Assembly: GCF_004795105.1 (NCBI RefSeq)
Contig: NZ_SSBL01000003.1
Span: 248,001-312,000, forward strand
Direction: 5' to 3'
Source of the DNA: Streptomyces sp. A0642
Lineage (GTDB): Bacteria > Actinomycetota > Actinomycetes > Streptomycetales > Streptomycetaceae
DNA length: 64,000 nucleotides
A program made the translations under genes and the position numbers. Below are positions 52,316 through 60,755 of the stretch, piece by piece (position 1 is the stretch's first letter; the number at the start of each line of letters is the position of its first letter). The notes beneath the pieces are model-generated. The model was not told the DNA's origin. It saw only the letters and a program-made list of their open reading frames with translations, and did not search any database.

Positions 52316-53920
52316 ATGCACAGCGATCACCGCCCCACCACAGCGACGCCCTTCCCCGGCCTGCGACGCCGCGGATTCCTGGCCGTCTCCGGGGCCGCCG
52401 GTCTCGGCGCCCTCGCGCTGACCGGCTGCGCGGACACCTCCGACACCGCCCCCGACGACGCCGAGGGCGACGGCAGGCCGAAGCGGGGCGGCCGGCTCCG
52501 GGCCGCCTTCGCCGGGGGCGGGGCGAGCGAGACCCTCGACCCGCACCTGAGCAACCTCTTCGCCGACGCCGCCCGCGCCAAGGCCCTCTACGACAAGCTG
52601 GCCGACTACGGCAGCGACCTCGCCGCCCGGCCCCGCCTCGCCTCGTCCTGGGAACCCGGCAGCGGCCTCGACCGGTGGAAGGTCTCCCTGCGGGAAGCGG
52701 TGTTCCACGACGGACGGCCCGTGACCGCCGAGGACGTGCTGCACAGCTACCGGCGCATCGCCGACCCCACGCGCGCCTTCCGCGCCAAGGCATCCCTGGA
52801 GCCGATCGACCTGGCGGCCAGCCGGGCCCTCGACGAGCGGACCGTCGAGTTCGTCCTCAAGCGGCCGACGGCCGAGTTCCCCAACGTGATGGCGGCGTTC
52901 GGCGCGTACATCGTCCCCGCGTCCGCCCGCGACGGCGACTTCGACCACCGGCCGATCGGCAGCGGACCGTTCCGTCTGGTGTCCTTCGCCCCGGGCCGCT
53001 CCACCGTCCTGCGCCGCAACGACGACTACTGGGACGGCGCCCCGCACCTGGACGAGCTGGAGTTCGTCGTCGCCAACGAGGAGTCCGCACGCGTCAACGC
53101 GCTGCTCGGCGGCCAGGTCGAGTACGCCCACGAGCTGAACCCGGCGACCGCCCGCGCACACGAGGACGGCGGCCGGATCCGGATCGTACGGCTGCGCAAC
53201 AGCGCGATGCAGTCCTTCGCCATGAAGACCGACCGGCCGCCCTTCGACGACCGACGCGTCCGCCAGGCCCTGATGCTCGTCGCCGACCGGGAGGAACTCG
53301 TCCGGGGAGCCCTGTCCGGTGCCGGAGAGATCGGCAACGACCTGTTCGGCAAGGGATACGAGTACTACGAGGACGGCCTGCCCCAGCGCGAACAGGACCT
53401 CGGCAGGGCCCGCGGTCTGCTGAAGCAGGCCGGCGCCGAGGACCTGCGGATCACGCTCGACACCTCACCCGTCGCCGCCGGATTCACCGAAGCCGCCGCC
53501 GTCTTCCGCGACCAGGCCGCCCGCGCCGGCATCACCGTGGAGGTGAGGACCGGCAGCAAGGACACCTACTGGAAGGACATCCTCGACTCCGGAACCCTGT
53601 GCTGCTACCGCTCCGGCGCCATGCCCATCGAATCGCACCTCTCCCAGCGCCTGCTGACCGGTTCGACCACCAACGCCACCAAGTGGCGCCACCGGGACTT
53701 CGACGCCCTCTACCAACAGGCCCAGTCCACGCGGGACCCGCAGCAGCGCGCCGCCGTCTACGCCCGCATGCAGCGCCGCCTCCACTCCGAAGGGCCCTTC
53801 CTGATCTGGGGCTTCGCCGACTGGATACTCGGCACCGCCCGCCGCGTCCGGGGCATCGCGCGGCAGGCGCCCGCCAACACCCTCGACTGGGCCCGCTTCG
53901 ACAAGGTGTGGCTGGCGTGA
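52316..53920 (+). CDS. ABC transporter substrate-binding lipoprotein, family 5 (peptide/nickel type)
   Basis: A 534-residue binding protein. The leader has a twin-Arg motif RRRGFLAV (17-24) and a lipobox LTGC with Cys38, so it is a Tat-exported lipoprotein. The SBP family 5 core includes WKVSLREAVFHDGRPVTAEDVLHSY (about 121-145) and IGSGPFRLVSF, ending with LNxxFxxxW-like text. Family 5 proteins bind oligopeptides, Ni(II)-chelates or metallophore complexes such as Cnt staphylopine-metal. Here it should recapture the metal complex of the operon product. It has a 45-base gap from the methyltransferase and is followed by GTGA overlap to the permease. Confidence 0.9.
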   Translation: MHSDHRPTTATPFPGLRRRGFLAVSGAAGLGALALTGCADTSDTAPDDAEGDGRPKRGGRLRAAFAGGGASETLDPHLSNLFADAARAKALYDKLADYGSDLAARPRLASSWEPGSGLDRWKVSLREAVFHDGRPVTAEDVLHSYRRIADPTRAFRAKASLEPIDLAASRALDERTVEFVLKRPTAEFPNVMAAFGAYIVPASARDGDFDHRPIGSGPFRLVSFAPGRSTVLRRNDDYWDGAPHLDELEFVVANEESARVNALLGGQVEYAHELNPATARAHEDGGRIRIVRLRNSAMQSFAMKTDRPPFDDRRVRQALMLVADREELVRGALSGAGEIGNDLFGKGYEYYEDGLPQREQDLGRARGLLKQAGAEDLRITLDTSPVAAGFTEAAAVFRDQAARAGITVEVRTGSKDTYWKDILDSGTLCCYRSGAMPIESHLSQRLLTGSTTNATKWRHRDFDALYQQAQSTRDPQQRAAVYARMQRRLHSEGPFLIWGFADWILGTARRVRGIARQAPANTLDWARFDKVWLA

Positions 53921-54870
53921 GCGGATCCCTCCCGTGGGCTGCTCGGCGGCTGCTGCTCGGCGGGGCGCAGACCGCCGCCGTGGTGGTGCTCGTCTTCGCG
54001 CTCACCGAGGCACTGCCCGGCGATGCCGCCGTGGTCCTCGCCGGCGACCAGCCGGACCCGGGCCGGATCGAGGCCGTGCGAGCCGCCCTGCACCTGGACC
54101 GGCCGCCCCTCGAGCGTCTGCTGGACTGGTCGGCCGGGCTGCTCCACGGCGACCTCGGGGTGTCACTGACCTCGGGACGGCCCGTCAGCTCCTACCTCGC
54201 GGACGGCTTCGGACCCACCCTGCTGCTCGCCGTCCCGACGGTCCTGCTGCTGGTCCCCGCAGCCGTCGGTCTCGGCGTGCTCGCCGCCCGGCACGAGGGA
54301 CGCCCGGCCGACCGGATCGTCAGCGCGGTGACGCTGAGCCTGTACGCCGTACCGGAGTTCGCCCTGGGGGTGCTGCTGGTCTCGGTGTTCGCGCTCCGGC
54401 TCGGCTGGCTGCCGCCGACCGCCGTCGGATACGGCACCGATCTGCTCGCCCATCCGGCCGCCCTGGTCCTTCCCGTCCTGGTACTGCTGGCGCGACCGGT
54501 GTGCTCGCTGGCCCGGCTGATCAGGGCCGGGATGACCGAGGCGCTCGCCTCGCCCTACGTCTCCCAGGCGCTCCGCTGCGGGGTGCCGGGGACCCGGGTC
54601 CGTTACGCGCACGCCCTGCCCAACGCGATCGCCCCGGCCGCTCAGCAACTGGCCCGCACGGTCGACTGGCTGCTCTGCGGGGTGGTCGTCGTGGAGGCGC
54701 TGTTCGTGATCCCGGGCCTCGGCACGGTCCTCATGAACGCCGTCGCGGAACGCGACGTCCCGGTCGTGCAGGGCCTCGCGGTGGTCTTCGGCCTCGCCAC
54801 CGTCCTGCTCAATCTCGGGGCGGACCTGGTCACTCACCGCCTCGCCCCGCGCAGGGGCGTGGCGGCGTGA
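53917..54870 (+). CDS. ABC permease, DppB/NikB-like
   Basis: A 317-residue permease with six predicted helices and the EAA-type coupling loop near GMTEALASPYVSQALRCGVPG and RYAHALPNAIAP (about 205-240). The N-terminal helix and following periplasmic segment (GDAAVVLAGDQPDPGRIEAVRAALHLDRPPLERLLDW) are typical of DppB. It overlaps the SBP stop by 4 bases (GTGA) and abuts the second permease. Confidence 0.9.
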   Translation: MSGSLPWAARRLLLGGAQTAAVVVLVFALTEALPGDAAVVLAGDQPDPGRIEAVRAALHLDRPPLERLLDWSAGLLHGDLGVSLTSGRPVSSYLADGFGPTLLLAVPTVLLLVPAAVGLGVLAARHEGRPADRIVSAVTLSLYAVPEFALGVLLVSVFALRLGWLPPTAVGYGTDLLAHPAALVLPVLVLLARPVCSLARLIRAGMTEALASPYVSQALRCGVPGTRVRYAHALPNAIAPAAQQLARTVDWLLCGVVVVEALFVIPGLGTVLMNAVAERDVPVVQGLAVVFGLATVLLNLGADLVTHRLAPRRGVAA

Positions 54871-55742
54871 TGGCGCTCGCGCTCGCCCGCTCCCGGCGCG
54901 GGCTGAAGACACTCGTCGTCGGGCGGCCACGGCGTGCCCCGACACGAGTGAGGCGCTTCCTCCCCGGTCTGCTCGTCGTCGGCGTTCCGCTCGTACTCGC
55001 CCTGGCCGGGCCGTTGTTCGCCCCGGACGCCGGGCCGCGCGGCACGTCGTTCACCACCGGTGACGGGCACTGGCTCGGTACGGACTTCATCGGCCGGGAC
55101 GTCCGCAGACAGGTGCTGCTGGGCGGGCGTTCGGTGGTTCTCGTGGCGCTCGCCTCGACGCTCCTCGCCTATGCGGTGGCCCTGCCGGCCGGCTTCGTCT
55201 GCGCCCTGACGCGGCGCGGTTGGGTGGAGGAACTGTTCATGCGCCCGCTGGACGTGCTCCTGTCCGTTCCGTCGCTTCTGCTGATCCTGCTGGTGGCCGC
55301 CGTCCTCGCACCGGGCCCCGCGGGCCTCGCCCTGCTGGTGGCGCTCGTCAACATCCCGGACGCGGCCCGGATCGTCCGCGCCGCCGGGGCGGAAGCCGCC
55401 TCGCGCCCGGCGGTCGAGGCGCTGCGCATGCAGGGCGAGAGCTGGGCGCGGATGGCCTTCGGCTACGTCGGCCGGTCGGTCGTCCGGACACTCGCCGCCG
55501 ACGCGGGCGTACGCCTGACGGGGGCCCTGTACCTCGTGGCCACGGCGGCGTTCCTCGGCGTCGGCGTCGCGCCGGACGCGGCCGACTGGGCCGTGATGGT
55601 GGACCGCAACCGCACCGGGCTGTTCGTCCAGCCGTGGGCGGTGGTCGTGCCGGCCCTGCTGACCGTCGCGCTCACCCTGGGCGGCAACCTGCTCGTCGAC
55701 GCCGCACTCGATCGCCCCGGCAGCAAGGAGAGGAAGCCGTGA
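54870..55742 (+). CDS. ABC permease, DppC/NikC-like
   Basis: A 290-residue permease. The DppC signature HWLGTDFIGRDVRRQVLLGGRSVVLVALAS is at about 66-95, the EAA-type loop AEAASRPAVEALRMQGES at about 170-187, and the rest forms five to six helices. ATG shares one base with the preceding stop; a GTG 3 bases earlier is an alternative. It overlaps the ATPase gene by 4 bases. Confidence 0.9.
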   Translation: MALALARSRRGLKTLVVGRPRRAPTRVRRFLPGLLVVGVPLVLALAGPLFAPDAGPRGTSFTTGDGHWLGTDFIGRDVRRQVLLGGRSVVLVALASTLLAYAVALPAGFVCALTRRGWVEELFMRPLDVLLSVPSLLLILLVAAVLAPGPAGLALLVALVNIPDAARIVRAAGAEAASRPAVEALRMQGESWARMAFGYVGRSVVRTLAADAGVRLTGALYLVATAAFLGVGVAPDAADWAVMVDRNRTGLFVQPWAVVVPALLTVALTLGGNLLVDAALDRPGSKERKP

Positions 55743-57304
55743 ACACAGCAGTACGACCCGGCACGGACACCGGGGCGGAACCGGTGGCCGTCGTCGAGGG
55801 GCTCCGCGTGGAGGCCGGCGGGCGGGCGATCGTCGACGGTGTCGGCCTGCGCGTGCTGCCGGGGCGGATCCTGGCCCTGGTCGGAGCCTCCGGAAGCGGC
55901 AAGACCACCACCGGGCGCGCGCTGCTGGGGGAGTACCCGCCCGGCGCGCGCGTGACGGGCGAGGTGCGGGTGGCGGAGGGCCTGATGGGGTACGTGCCGC
56001 AGCACCCGGCCACCGTGCTCAACCCCGTCCGCAGGACCGGCGCCCTGCTCGGCGACATCGCCCGGCGCCAGGTGGCCCACCTTCCCCGGACCCGGCGCAG
56101 GGCGGCGGCCCGGGAGCGGGTACGCGAGGCCCTCGCCCGTGCCCAGCTGCCGTGGGACGGAGCCCTGCTGCACCGCTACCCCCACCAGCTCTCCGGCGGC
56201 CAGCGGCAACGCGTGGTCCTCGCCCAGGCGCTGCTGCTCGGCGCCCGCGCCGTCGTGGCGGACGAGCCCACCACCGGGCAGGACGCCCTGACGAAACGAC
56301 GCGTCGTGGAGCGGCTGGCGGCCGTCGCCCGGCAGGGCGTCGCGGTGGTCCTGCTCAGCCACGACCTCGACGTCGTCCGCGCGCTCGCCGACGACGTGGT
56401 CGTCCTGCGCGACGGAAAGGCCGTCGAGGCGGGGCCGGCGGAGCAGGTCCTGGGTGCCCCCGGTCATGCGTGGACCCGTGAACTCCTGGCGGAGCCGGGG
56501 GACATGCGCGGGGAGGCGGCCCGGACCGACACACGCGCCGCCACCGTCCTGGACGTCCGGTCCCTCACCGCACGGCACGGCCGGACCGCGGTGCTCCACG
56601 ACGCGGCCCTCAGCCTGCGCGCCGGTGAGAGCCTCGCCGTCGTCGGCCGCTCGGGAAGCGGCAAGACGACGCTGGCCCGCTGCCTGAGCGGCCTGCACTA
56701 CGACCACGACGGAGAGGTACTCCTGGACGGCCTGCCGCTGCCGCGCAGCCTGCGGGACCGCGACCGGGAGCAACTGGCCGCTGTCCAGTACGTCTTCCAG
56801 GACGCCCGGGCGGCGTTCGACGCCCACCGCCCCGTACTCGATCAGATCGCGCGGACGGCCGTACGGCTGCGCGGCCTGGGCCGGGCCGCGGCGAGAGCCG
56901 AGGCACTGGGCGTCCTGGGCACGCTGGACCTCCCGGCCGAGCGGGCGCTGCGCGTCCCCGAGGGGCTGTCCGGAGGCGAACTCCAGCGCGCCGCACTGGC
57001 CCGCGCCCTCCTCGCACGCCCCCGGGTCCTGGTCTGCGACGAGATCACCTCGGGCCTCGACACGTTCGCCCGGCGCTCCCTCCTCGGCCTGCTCGCGCGG
57101 CTGCTCCGGTCGGGGGCGGCTGCGGCCCTCGTCCTGATCACCCACGACCTGACCACGGCGGCCCTCGCCGATCGTGTCGCGGTGCTGGAACACGGCGAGA
57201 TCGTCGAGGCCGGGCCGGCCGGCGACGTGCTGAACGCGCCGCGCCACCCCTTCACCGCAGAACTCATCGCCGCGGCACGGTCGATGCGGCCCTCCGCGGG
57301 CTGA
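55739..57304 (+). CDS. Double ABC ATPase (NikD-NikE type fusion)
   Basis: A 521-residue cytoplasmic ATPase with two nucleotide-binding domains in one chain. Domain 1 has Walker A GASGSGKTT (49-57), signature LSGGQRQRVVLA and Walker B VVADEPTTGQD. Domain 2 has Walker A GRSGSGKTT, signature LSGGELQRAALA and Walker B VLVCDEITSGLD. Both His switches (LLSHDLD and LITHDLT) are present. It completes the importer formed with the two permeases and SBP. The last gene of the operon; its end is 25 bases from a convergent gene. AAGGAGAGGAA precedes the GTG. Confidence 0.92.
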   Translation: MNTAVRPGTDTGAEPVAVVEGLRVEAGGRAIVDGVGLRVLPGRILALVGASGSGKTTTGRALLGEYPPGARVTGEVRVAEGLMGYVPQHPATVLNPVRRTGALLGDIARRQVAHLPRTRRRAAARERVREALARAQLPWDGALLHRYPHQLSGGQRQRVVLAQALLLGARAVVADEPTTGQDALTKRRVVERLAAVARQGVAVVLLSHDLDVVRALADDVVVLRDGKAVEAGPAEQVLGAPGHAWTRELLAEPGDMRGEAARTDTRAATVLDVRSLTARHGRTAVLHDAALSLRAGESLAVVGRSGSGKTTLARCLSGLHYDHDGEVLLDGLPLPRSLRDRDREQLAAVQYVFQDARAAFDAHRPVLDQIARTAVRLRGLGRAAARAEALGVLGTLDLPAERALRVPEGLSGGELQRAALARALLARPRVLVCDEITSGLDTFARRSLLGLLARLLRSGAAAALVLITHDLTTAALADRVAVLEHGEIVEAGPAGDVLNAPRHPFTAELIAAARSMRPSAG

Positions 57305-57328
57305 CGCACCGCGCCCCCGGCCACCGGC

Positions 57329-58003
57329 TCACCGCGCGCCGGAGCGTGCCACCCGGAACCCCGTGTCGTCGATCCGGAACGTCGGGTGGCTGCGGCGGCG
57401 CACCGAGGCCCGGCAGCTCCAGCGCTCGTCGAACCATCCACCGCCCCGCAGCACCCGGTAAGTGCCGTACACCTCGGCGTCGTAGACGTCCCAGCACCAC
57501 TCCCACACGTTCCCCAACGTGTCGTACAAGCCCCAGGAGTTGGGCTGTCTGCCGCCCACGTCGTGCGGGCGCTCGTCCGAGTTCCCGCGATGCCAGGCGA
57601 TGTCGTCGAGCGGCCCGTACCGTGCCTCGGTCGTGCCGGCCCGGCACGCGTGTTCCCACTCGGCCTCGGCCGGCAGCCGGTACCCGTCGGCCGCCGTGTC
57701 CCACTCGACCCGCGCGGCATCGGCGTGGAGGCGGTAGACGGGGGTCAGTCCCTCGCGCACGGACAGGGCGTTGCAGAAGCCGACGGCGTCCAGCCAGGAC
57801 ACCCCTTCGACGGGCAGGAGTCCGCCGTGCGCGGAGCTCGGCCGTTCGCCGGTCACTCGGCTGTACTGGGCCTGGGTGACCGGGAAGGCCGCGAGCCGGT
57901 ACGGGGCGAGGTCCACCGTCCAGCTGTGCTGCGTACGACGGTCTGTGAGGGTCACCTGCCCGGGTGGAACGTCGACCATACTGATCCCGGCGCTGGTGTC
58001 CAT
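57329..58003 (-). CDS. Formylglycine-generating-enzyme-like (SUMF1) protein
   Basis: A 224-residue protein with the FGE-sulfatase fold: SMVDVPPGQVTL, GFCNALSVREGLTPVYR, YRLPAEAEWEHACRAG, NVWEWCWDVYD, VLRGGGWFDERWSCRASVRR and DDTGFRVAR. True FGE has two Cys five residues apart in RGGSYLCHxSYC; here the first position is Asp and only the second Cys remains. It should therefore not convert sulfatase Cys to formylglycine by the known copper mechanism, and no sulfatase gene is nearby. The ATG at 58003 is used; a TTG 18 bases upstream is possible. It is convergent with the ABC operon. Confidence 0.87.
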   Translation of the reverse strand: MDTSAGISMVDVPPGQVTLTDRRTQHSWTVDLAPYRLAAFPVTQAQYSRVTGERPSSAHGGLLPVEGVSWLDAVGFCNALSVREGLTPVYRLHADAARVEWDTAADGYRLPAEAEWEHACRAGTTEARYGPLDDIAWHRGNSDERPHDVGGRQPNSWGLYDTLGNVWEWCWDVYDAEVYGTYRVLRGGGWFDERWSCRASVRRRSHPTFRIDDTGFRVARSGAR

Positions 58004-58084
58004 AGGCGGTGATCGTATCAACGGCGAGGTCTGCGGATGAACCGTGAACCGCCCCGGCCCGCCGGGCCTTGACGGCCCCTGTGC

Positions 58085-58480
58085 TCAGCCCGCCGCCGAG
58101 GCTTCACGGGTGATCTGCCCGAACCGGGCGCCCATGGCGGCGGCCAGCGCCTGCGCGGCCGAGAGGGGCCGGACCATGACCGTCAGTCCGTCGATCTCGC
58201 CCGCCTCGTTCGTGTGAAGGAAGTCGCAGCCGGTGATCTCCCGGTCGCCCACCTTCGCCTCGAAGACGAGCGCGTGATCGCGGCCGTCGTCGCTCGCCAT
58301 CTCGCGGACATAGCGGAAGTCCGTGAAGATCTCGTCCACCGCGCGCAGGATCGCGGCGGTGAGGGGTTTGCCGGCGTAGGGCTTGAACGCCACGGGGCTG
58401 GTGAGGACGACGTCCTCGGCCAGCAGCGCCTCGACCGCGCCGAGGTCGTGCGCCTCGACGGCCTTGCGGAAAGGATGCAT
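58085..58480 (-). CDS. SnoaL-like / nuclear transport factor 2 family protein
   Basis: A 131-residue SnoaL-like protein starting MHPFRKAVEAHDLGAVEALLAEDV (1-24). The cone-shaped NTF2 fold is implied by TDFRYVREMASDDGRDHALVFEAKVGD and the conserved GCDFLHTNEAGEIDGLTVMVRP. Such proteins are polyketide cyclases, isomerases or of unknown function; no polyketide genes are here. I chose ATG 58480, with GGAG 7 bases upstream, over ATG 58492, which lacks a binding site. It is divergent from a hydrolase gene. Confidence 0.82.
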   Translation of the reverse strand: MHPFRKAVEAHDLGAVEALLAEDVVLTSPVAFKPYAGKPLTAAILRAVDEIFTDFRYVREMASDDGRDHALVFEAKVGDREITGCDFLHTNEAGEIDGLTVMVRPLSAAQALAAAMGARFGQITREASAAG

Positions 58481-58607
58481 CCCGAGCTCCATAGTCAATT
58501 TATTGAATAGGTGTGAAAGAGAGTAGACGTAGTGATGCCCGGCTGTCACCGGCTACGGGCACCCGGCTTCCGGCCGTCGGCCCAAGGCCGTTGTCACACC
58601 TGCCGGT

Positions 58608-58613
58608 TAGGCT
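58608..58613 (+). promoter_or_regulatory. -10-like element of a probable leaderless promoter
   Basis: TAGGCT ends 7 bases before the ATG at 58620, with no Shine-Dalgarno between. This is the same hexamer and spacing as at 1450-1455. Confidence 0.35.
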
Positions 58614-58619
58614 CTTTCC

Positions 58620-59318
58620 ATGACTGATTTCGTGTTGGTGGCGGGCGCCTGGCTGGGAGCCTCGGCCTGGGACGCCGTGGTGCCGGGCTTGCGGGCGGCG
58701 GGGCATGGCGTGCACCCGGTGACCTTGTCCGGCGTCGGTGAGAAGCGGGACGAACCGGTGGGCCGGCAGACCCATGTGGCCGACATCGTCGGCGAGGTCG
58801 ACCGCCTCGGCCTGCGCGACGTCGTTCTCGTGGGACACAGCTACTCGGGCATTCCCGTGGGGCAGGCCGCCGAGCGTATCGGCGACCGGCTGGCCCGGGT
58901 CGTCTTCGTGGACGCCGTCGTCCCGGCCGACGGCGAGTCCTTCGTCTCCGCCTGGTGGCAGGGCCCGGCCGCGCTGGAGGCCGAGCTCACGGGGAACGGC
59001 GGATGGTGGGCTCCGCCGGCCGCGGCCGATTTCGAGGGACAGGGCCTCAGCGACGAGCAGACCGCACGGATCGTGAGCGCCTGCACACCGCACCCGGGAG
59101 CCGCGCTGCGCGACCCGGCCGTCGTGAGCGGTTCACTGGGCAAGCTTCCGGCGACGTACGTCAAGTGCCTTCTCGACGGTCCCGAACCGACCGGCGACGT
59201 GGCCGCGTTGCTGACCGGGGAGCGGTGGGAGCTGATCACGATGGAGACGGGGCACTGGCCCATGTACTCCCGCCCGGACGAACTGGCCGGGATCCTGAAC
59301 GGCGCGGCGGCGCGCTGA
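58620..59318 (+). CDS. Alpha/beta-fold hydrolase
   Basis: A 232-residue serine hydrolase of the MenH/esterase-like group. The nucleophile is Ser74 in VGHSYSGIP, the oxyanion region is VAGAWLGASAW (about 7-17) and the base His is in METGHWPMYSRPDELAG (about 211). No signal peptide. It is divergent from the SnoaL-like gene and likely leaderless. The substrate is unknown; relatives act on small esters or salicylate-type esters. Confidence 0.87.
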   Translation: MTDFVLVAGAWLGASAWDAVVPGLRAAGHGVHPVTLSGVGEKRDEPVGRQTHVADIVGEVDRLGLRDVVLVGHSYSGIPVGQAAERIGDRLARVVFVDAVVPADGESFVSAWWQGPAALEAELTGNGGWWAPPAAADFEGQGLSDEQTARIVSACTPHPGAALRDPAVVSGSLGKLPATYVKCLLDGPEPTGDVAALLTGERWELITMETGHWPMYSRPDELAGILNGAAAR

Positions 59319-59403
59319 CCGCCGGGCGGGAGTGCGGGGGCGCGCCCCTCGAACAGCCGATCAGGACGCGCGCCCCCGCCCCGCCGCACGCTGCAATGGG
59401 CAG

Positions 59404-60081
59404 GTGACCGCGCCTCCCGACGACTGCCTCGCGCGCAACGAGTGGATCTGCGGCGCCTATCTGAGCAGCAGGCGGCACATTCTCTGGGACGCCGTGGTGC
59501 AGCACCTCCAGCTGACCGTGGTCTCCGTGCTCATCGGGCTGGTCATCGCACTGCCGCTCGCCCTCGCCGCCCGCCGGTGGGGCTGGGCCGCAGGTCCGGT
59601 GCTGGGAGTGACGACCATCCTCTACACCGTCCCCTCGCTCGCGATGTTCTCCCTGCTGCTCCCCGTCTACGGACTCTCCGCCTCGCTCGTCGTGGCAGGC
59701 CTCGTCCTGTACTCGCTCACCCTGCTCGTACGGAACATCCTGGCCGGGCTGCGGGCGGTACCCGAGGAGACCCGGCAGGCGGCGCGCGGCATGGGCTACG
59801 GGCCCGTACGGCTGCTCCTCGCCGTCGAACTGCCGCTCGCGCTGCCGGCCGCGATGGCCGGGCTGCGCATCGCGACCGTCTCCGCCGTCTCCCTCGTCAC
59901 CATCGGCGCGATCGTCGGCTACGGCGGCCTCGGCAACCTCATCTACTCCGGCATGAACACCTACTTCAAGGCCCAGGTGCTCACCGCCTCCGTCCTGTGC
60001 GTCGTCATCGCCGTCGCCGCCGACCTGCTCCTCCTCCTCGCCCAGCGCCTGCTCACCCCCTGGCCCCGGAGGCAGTCGTGA
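59404..60081 (+). CDS. ABC permease, OpuC/OpuB-like (osmoprotectant type)
   Basis: A 225-residue permease with a short N-terminal polar segment (PPDDCLARNEWICGAYLS) and five to six helices. The coupling loop is EETRQAARGMGYGPVRLLLAVELPLALPAAMAGLRIAT (about 119-157). It is a subunit of a glycine-betaine/carnitine/choline importer. GTG 59404 is chosen; the binding site is weak. The two permeases of this system have equal length (225) and overlap by GTGA. Confidence 0.9.
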   Translation: MTAPPDDCLARNEWICGAYLSSRRHILWDAVVQHLQLTVVSVLIGLVIALPLALAARRWGWAAGPVLGVTTILYTVPSLAMFSLLLPVYGLSASLVVAGLVLYSLTLLVRNILAGLRAVPEETRQAARGMGYGPVRLLLAVELPLALPAAMAGLRIATVSAVSLVTIGAIVGYGGLGNLIYSGMNTYFKAQVLTASVLCVVIAVAADLLLLLAQRLLTPWPRRQS

Positions 60082-60755
60082 ACACCCTCTTCGACGCCTG
60101 GACCTGGCTCACCACCTCGGCGCACTGGTACGGCGAGGACGGCATCTGGACCCGGCTCGCCCAGCACCTCGTCCTCACCGTCGTCTGCCTGCTGATCAGC
60201 TGCCTCATCGCCCTGCCCGTGGCTCTGGTCCTCGGCCACCTCGGCAGGGGCGGCGCCCTGGCCGTCAACATCTCCAACATCGGCCGGGCCGTCCCCACCT
60301 TCGCCGTCCTCGTCCTGCTGCTACTCACCCCGGTCGGGCGGTTCGGGGAGGGGCCGACCGTCGTCGCACTCGTCCTGTTCGCCGTCCCGCCGCTGCTCAC
60401 CAACGCCTACGTCGGCATGCGGGAGGTCGACCAGGACGTCGTACGGGCGGCACGCGGCATGGGCATGACGGGCCGGCAGATGCTGACCCGGGTGGAGGTC
60501 CCGCTCGCCCTCCCCCTCATCCTGACCGGCGTCCGGATCGCGGCGGTCCAGCTCGTCGCCACCGCCACGATCGCGGCACTGGCCGGCGGCGGGGGACTGG
60601 GCCGGATCATCACCGCCGGCTTCAACCTCGCCTCCACCGCCCAGGTGGTCGCCGGGGCCGTGCTGGTCGCGGTGTTCGCGCTCATCGTGGAAGGCGTCTT
60701 CGAGCTGGCGCAGCGCCTGGCCCCCGACCGGGCCCGCGGCGGGAACTCCGGATGA
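60078..60755 (+). CDS. ABC permease, OpuC/OpuB-like (second subunit)
   Basis: A 225-residue permease. It has the coupling loop DQDVVRAARGMGMTGRQMLTRVEVPLALPLILTGVRIAAVQ (about 118-157) and the C-terminal GGGGLGRIITAGFNLAS segment. Order is permease, permease, binding protein; the expected ATPase gene is missing. It overlaps both neighbours (GTGA and ATGA). Confidence 0.9.
   Translation: MNTLFDAWTWLTTSAHWYGEDGIWTRLAQHLVLTVVCLLISCLIALPVALVLGHLGRGGALAVNISNIGRAVPTFAVLVLLLLTPVGRFGEGPTVVALVLFAVPPLLTNAYVGMREVDQDVVRAARGMGMTGRQMLTRVEVPLALPLILTGVRIAAVQLVATATIAALAGGGGLGRIITAGFNLASTAQVVAGAVLVAVFALIVEGVFELAQRLAPDRARGGNSG

Noticed and set aside
45776..57304. The operon as a classical siderophore cluster (NIS or NRPS)
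   Set aside because: There is no IucA/IucC synthetase, no NRPS module and no siderophore-type (family 8) binding protein. The importer is of the peptide/nickel class.
45776..57304. The operon as a staphylopine-type (opine) metallophore locus
   Set aside because: No nicotianamine-synthase-like or opine dehydrogenase gene is present, although the transport logic is similar.
57329..58003. A sulfatase-activating role for the FGE-like protein
   Set aside because: The first catalytic Cys is replaced by Asp and no sulfatase is encoded nearby.
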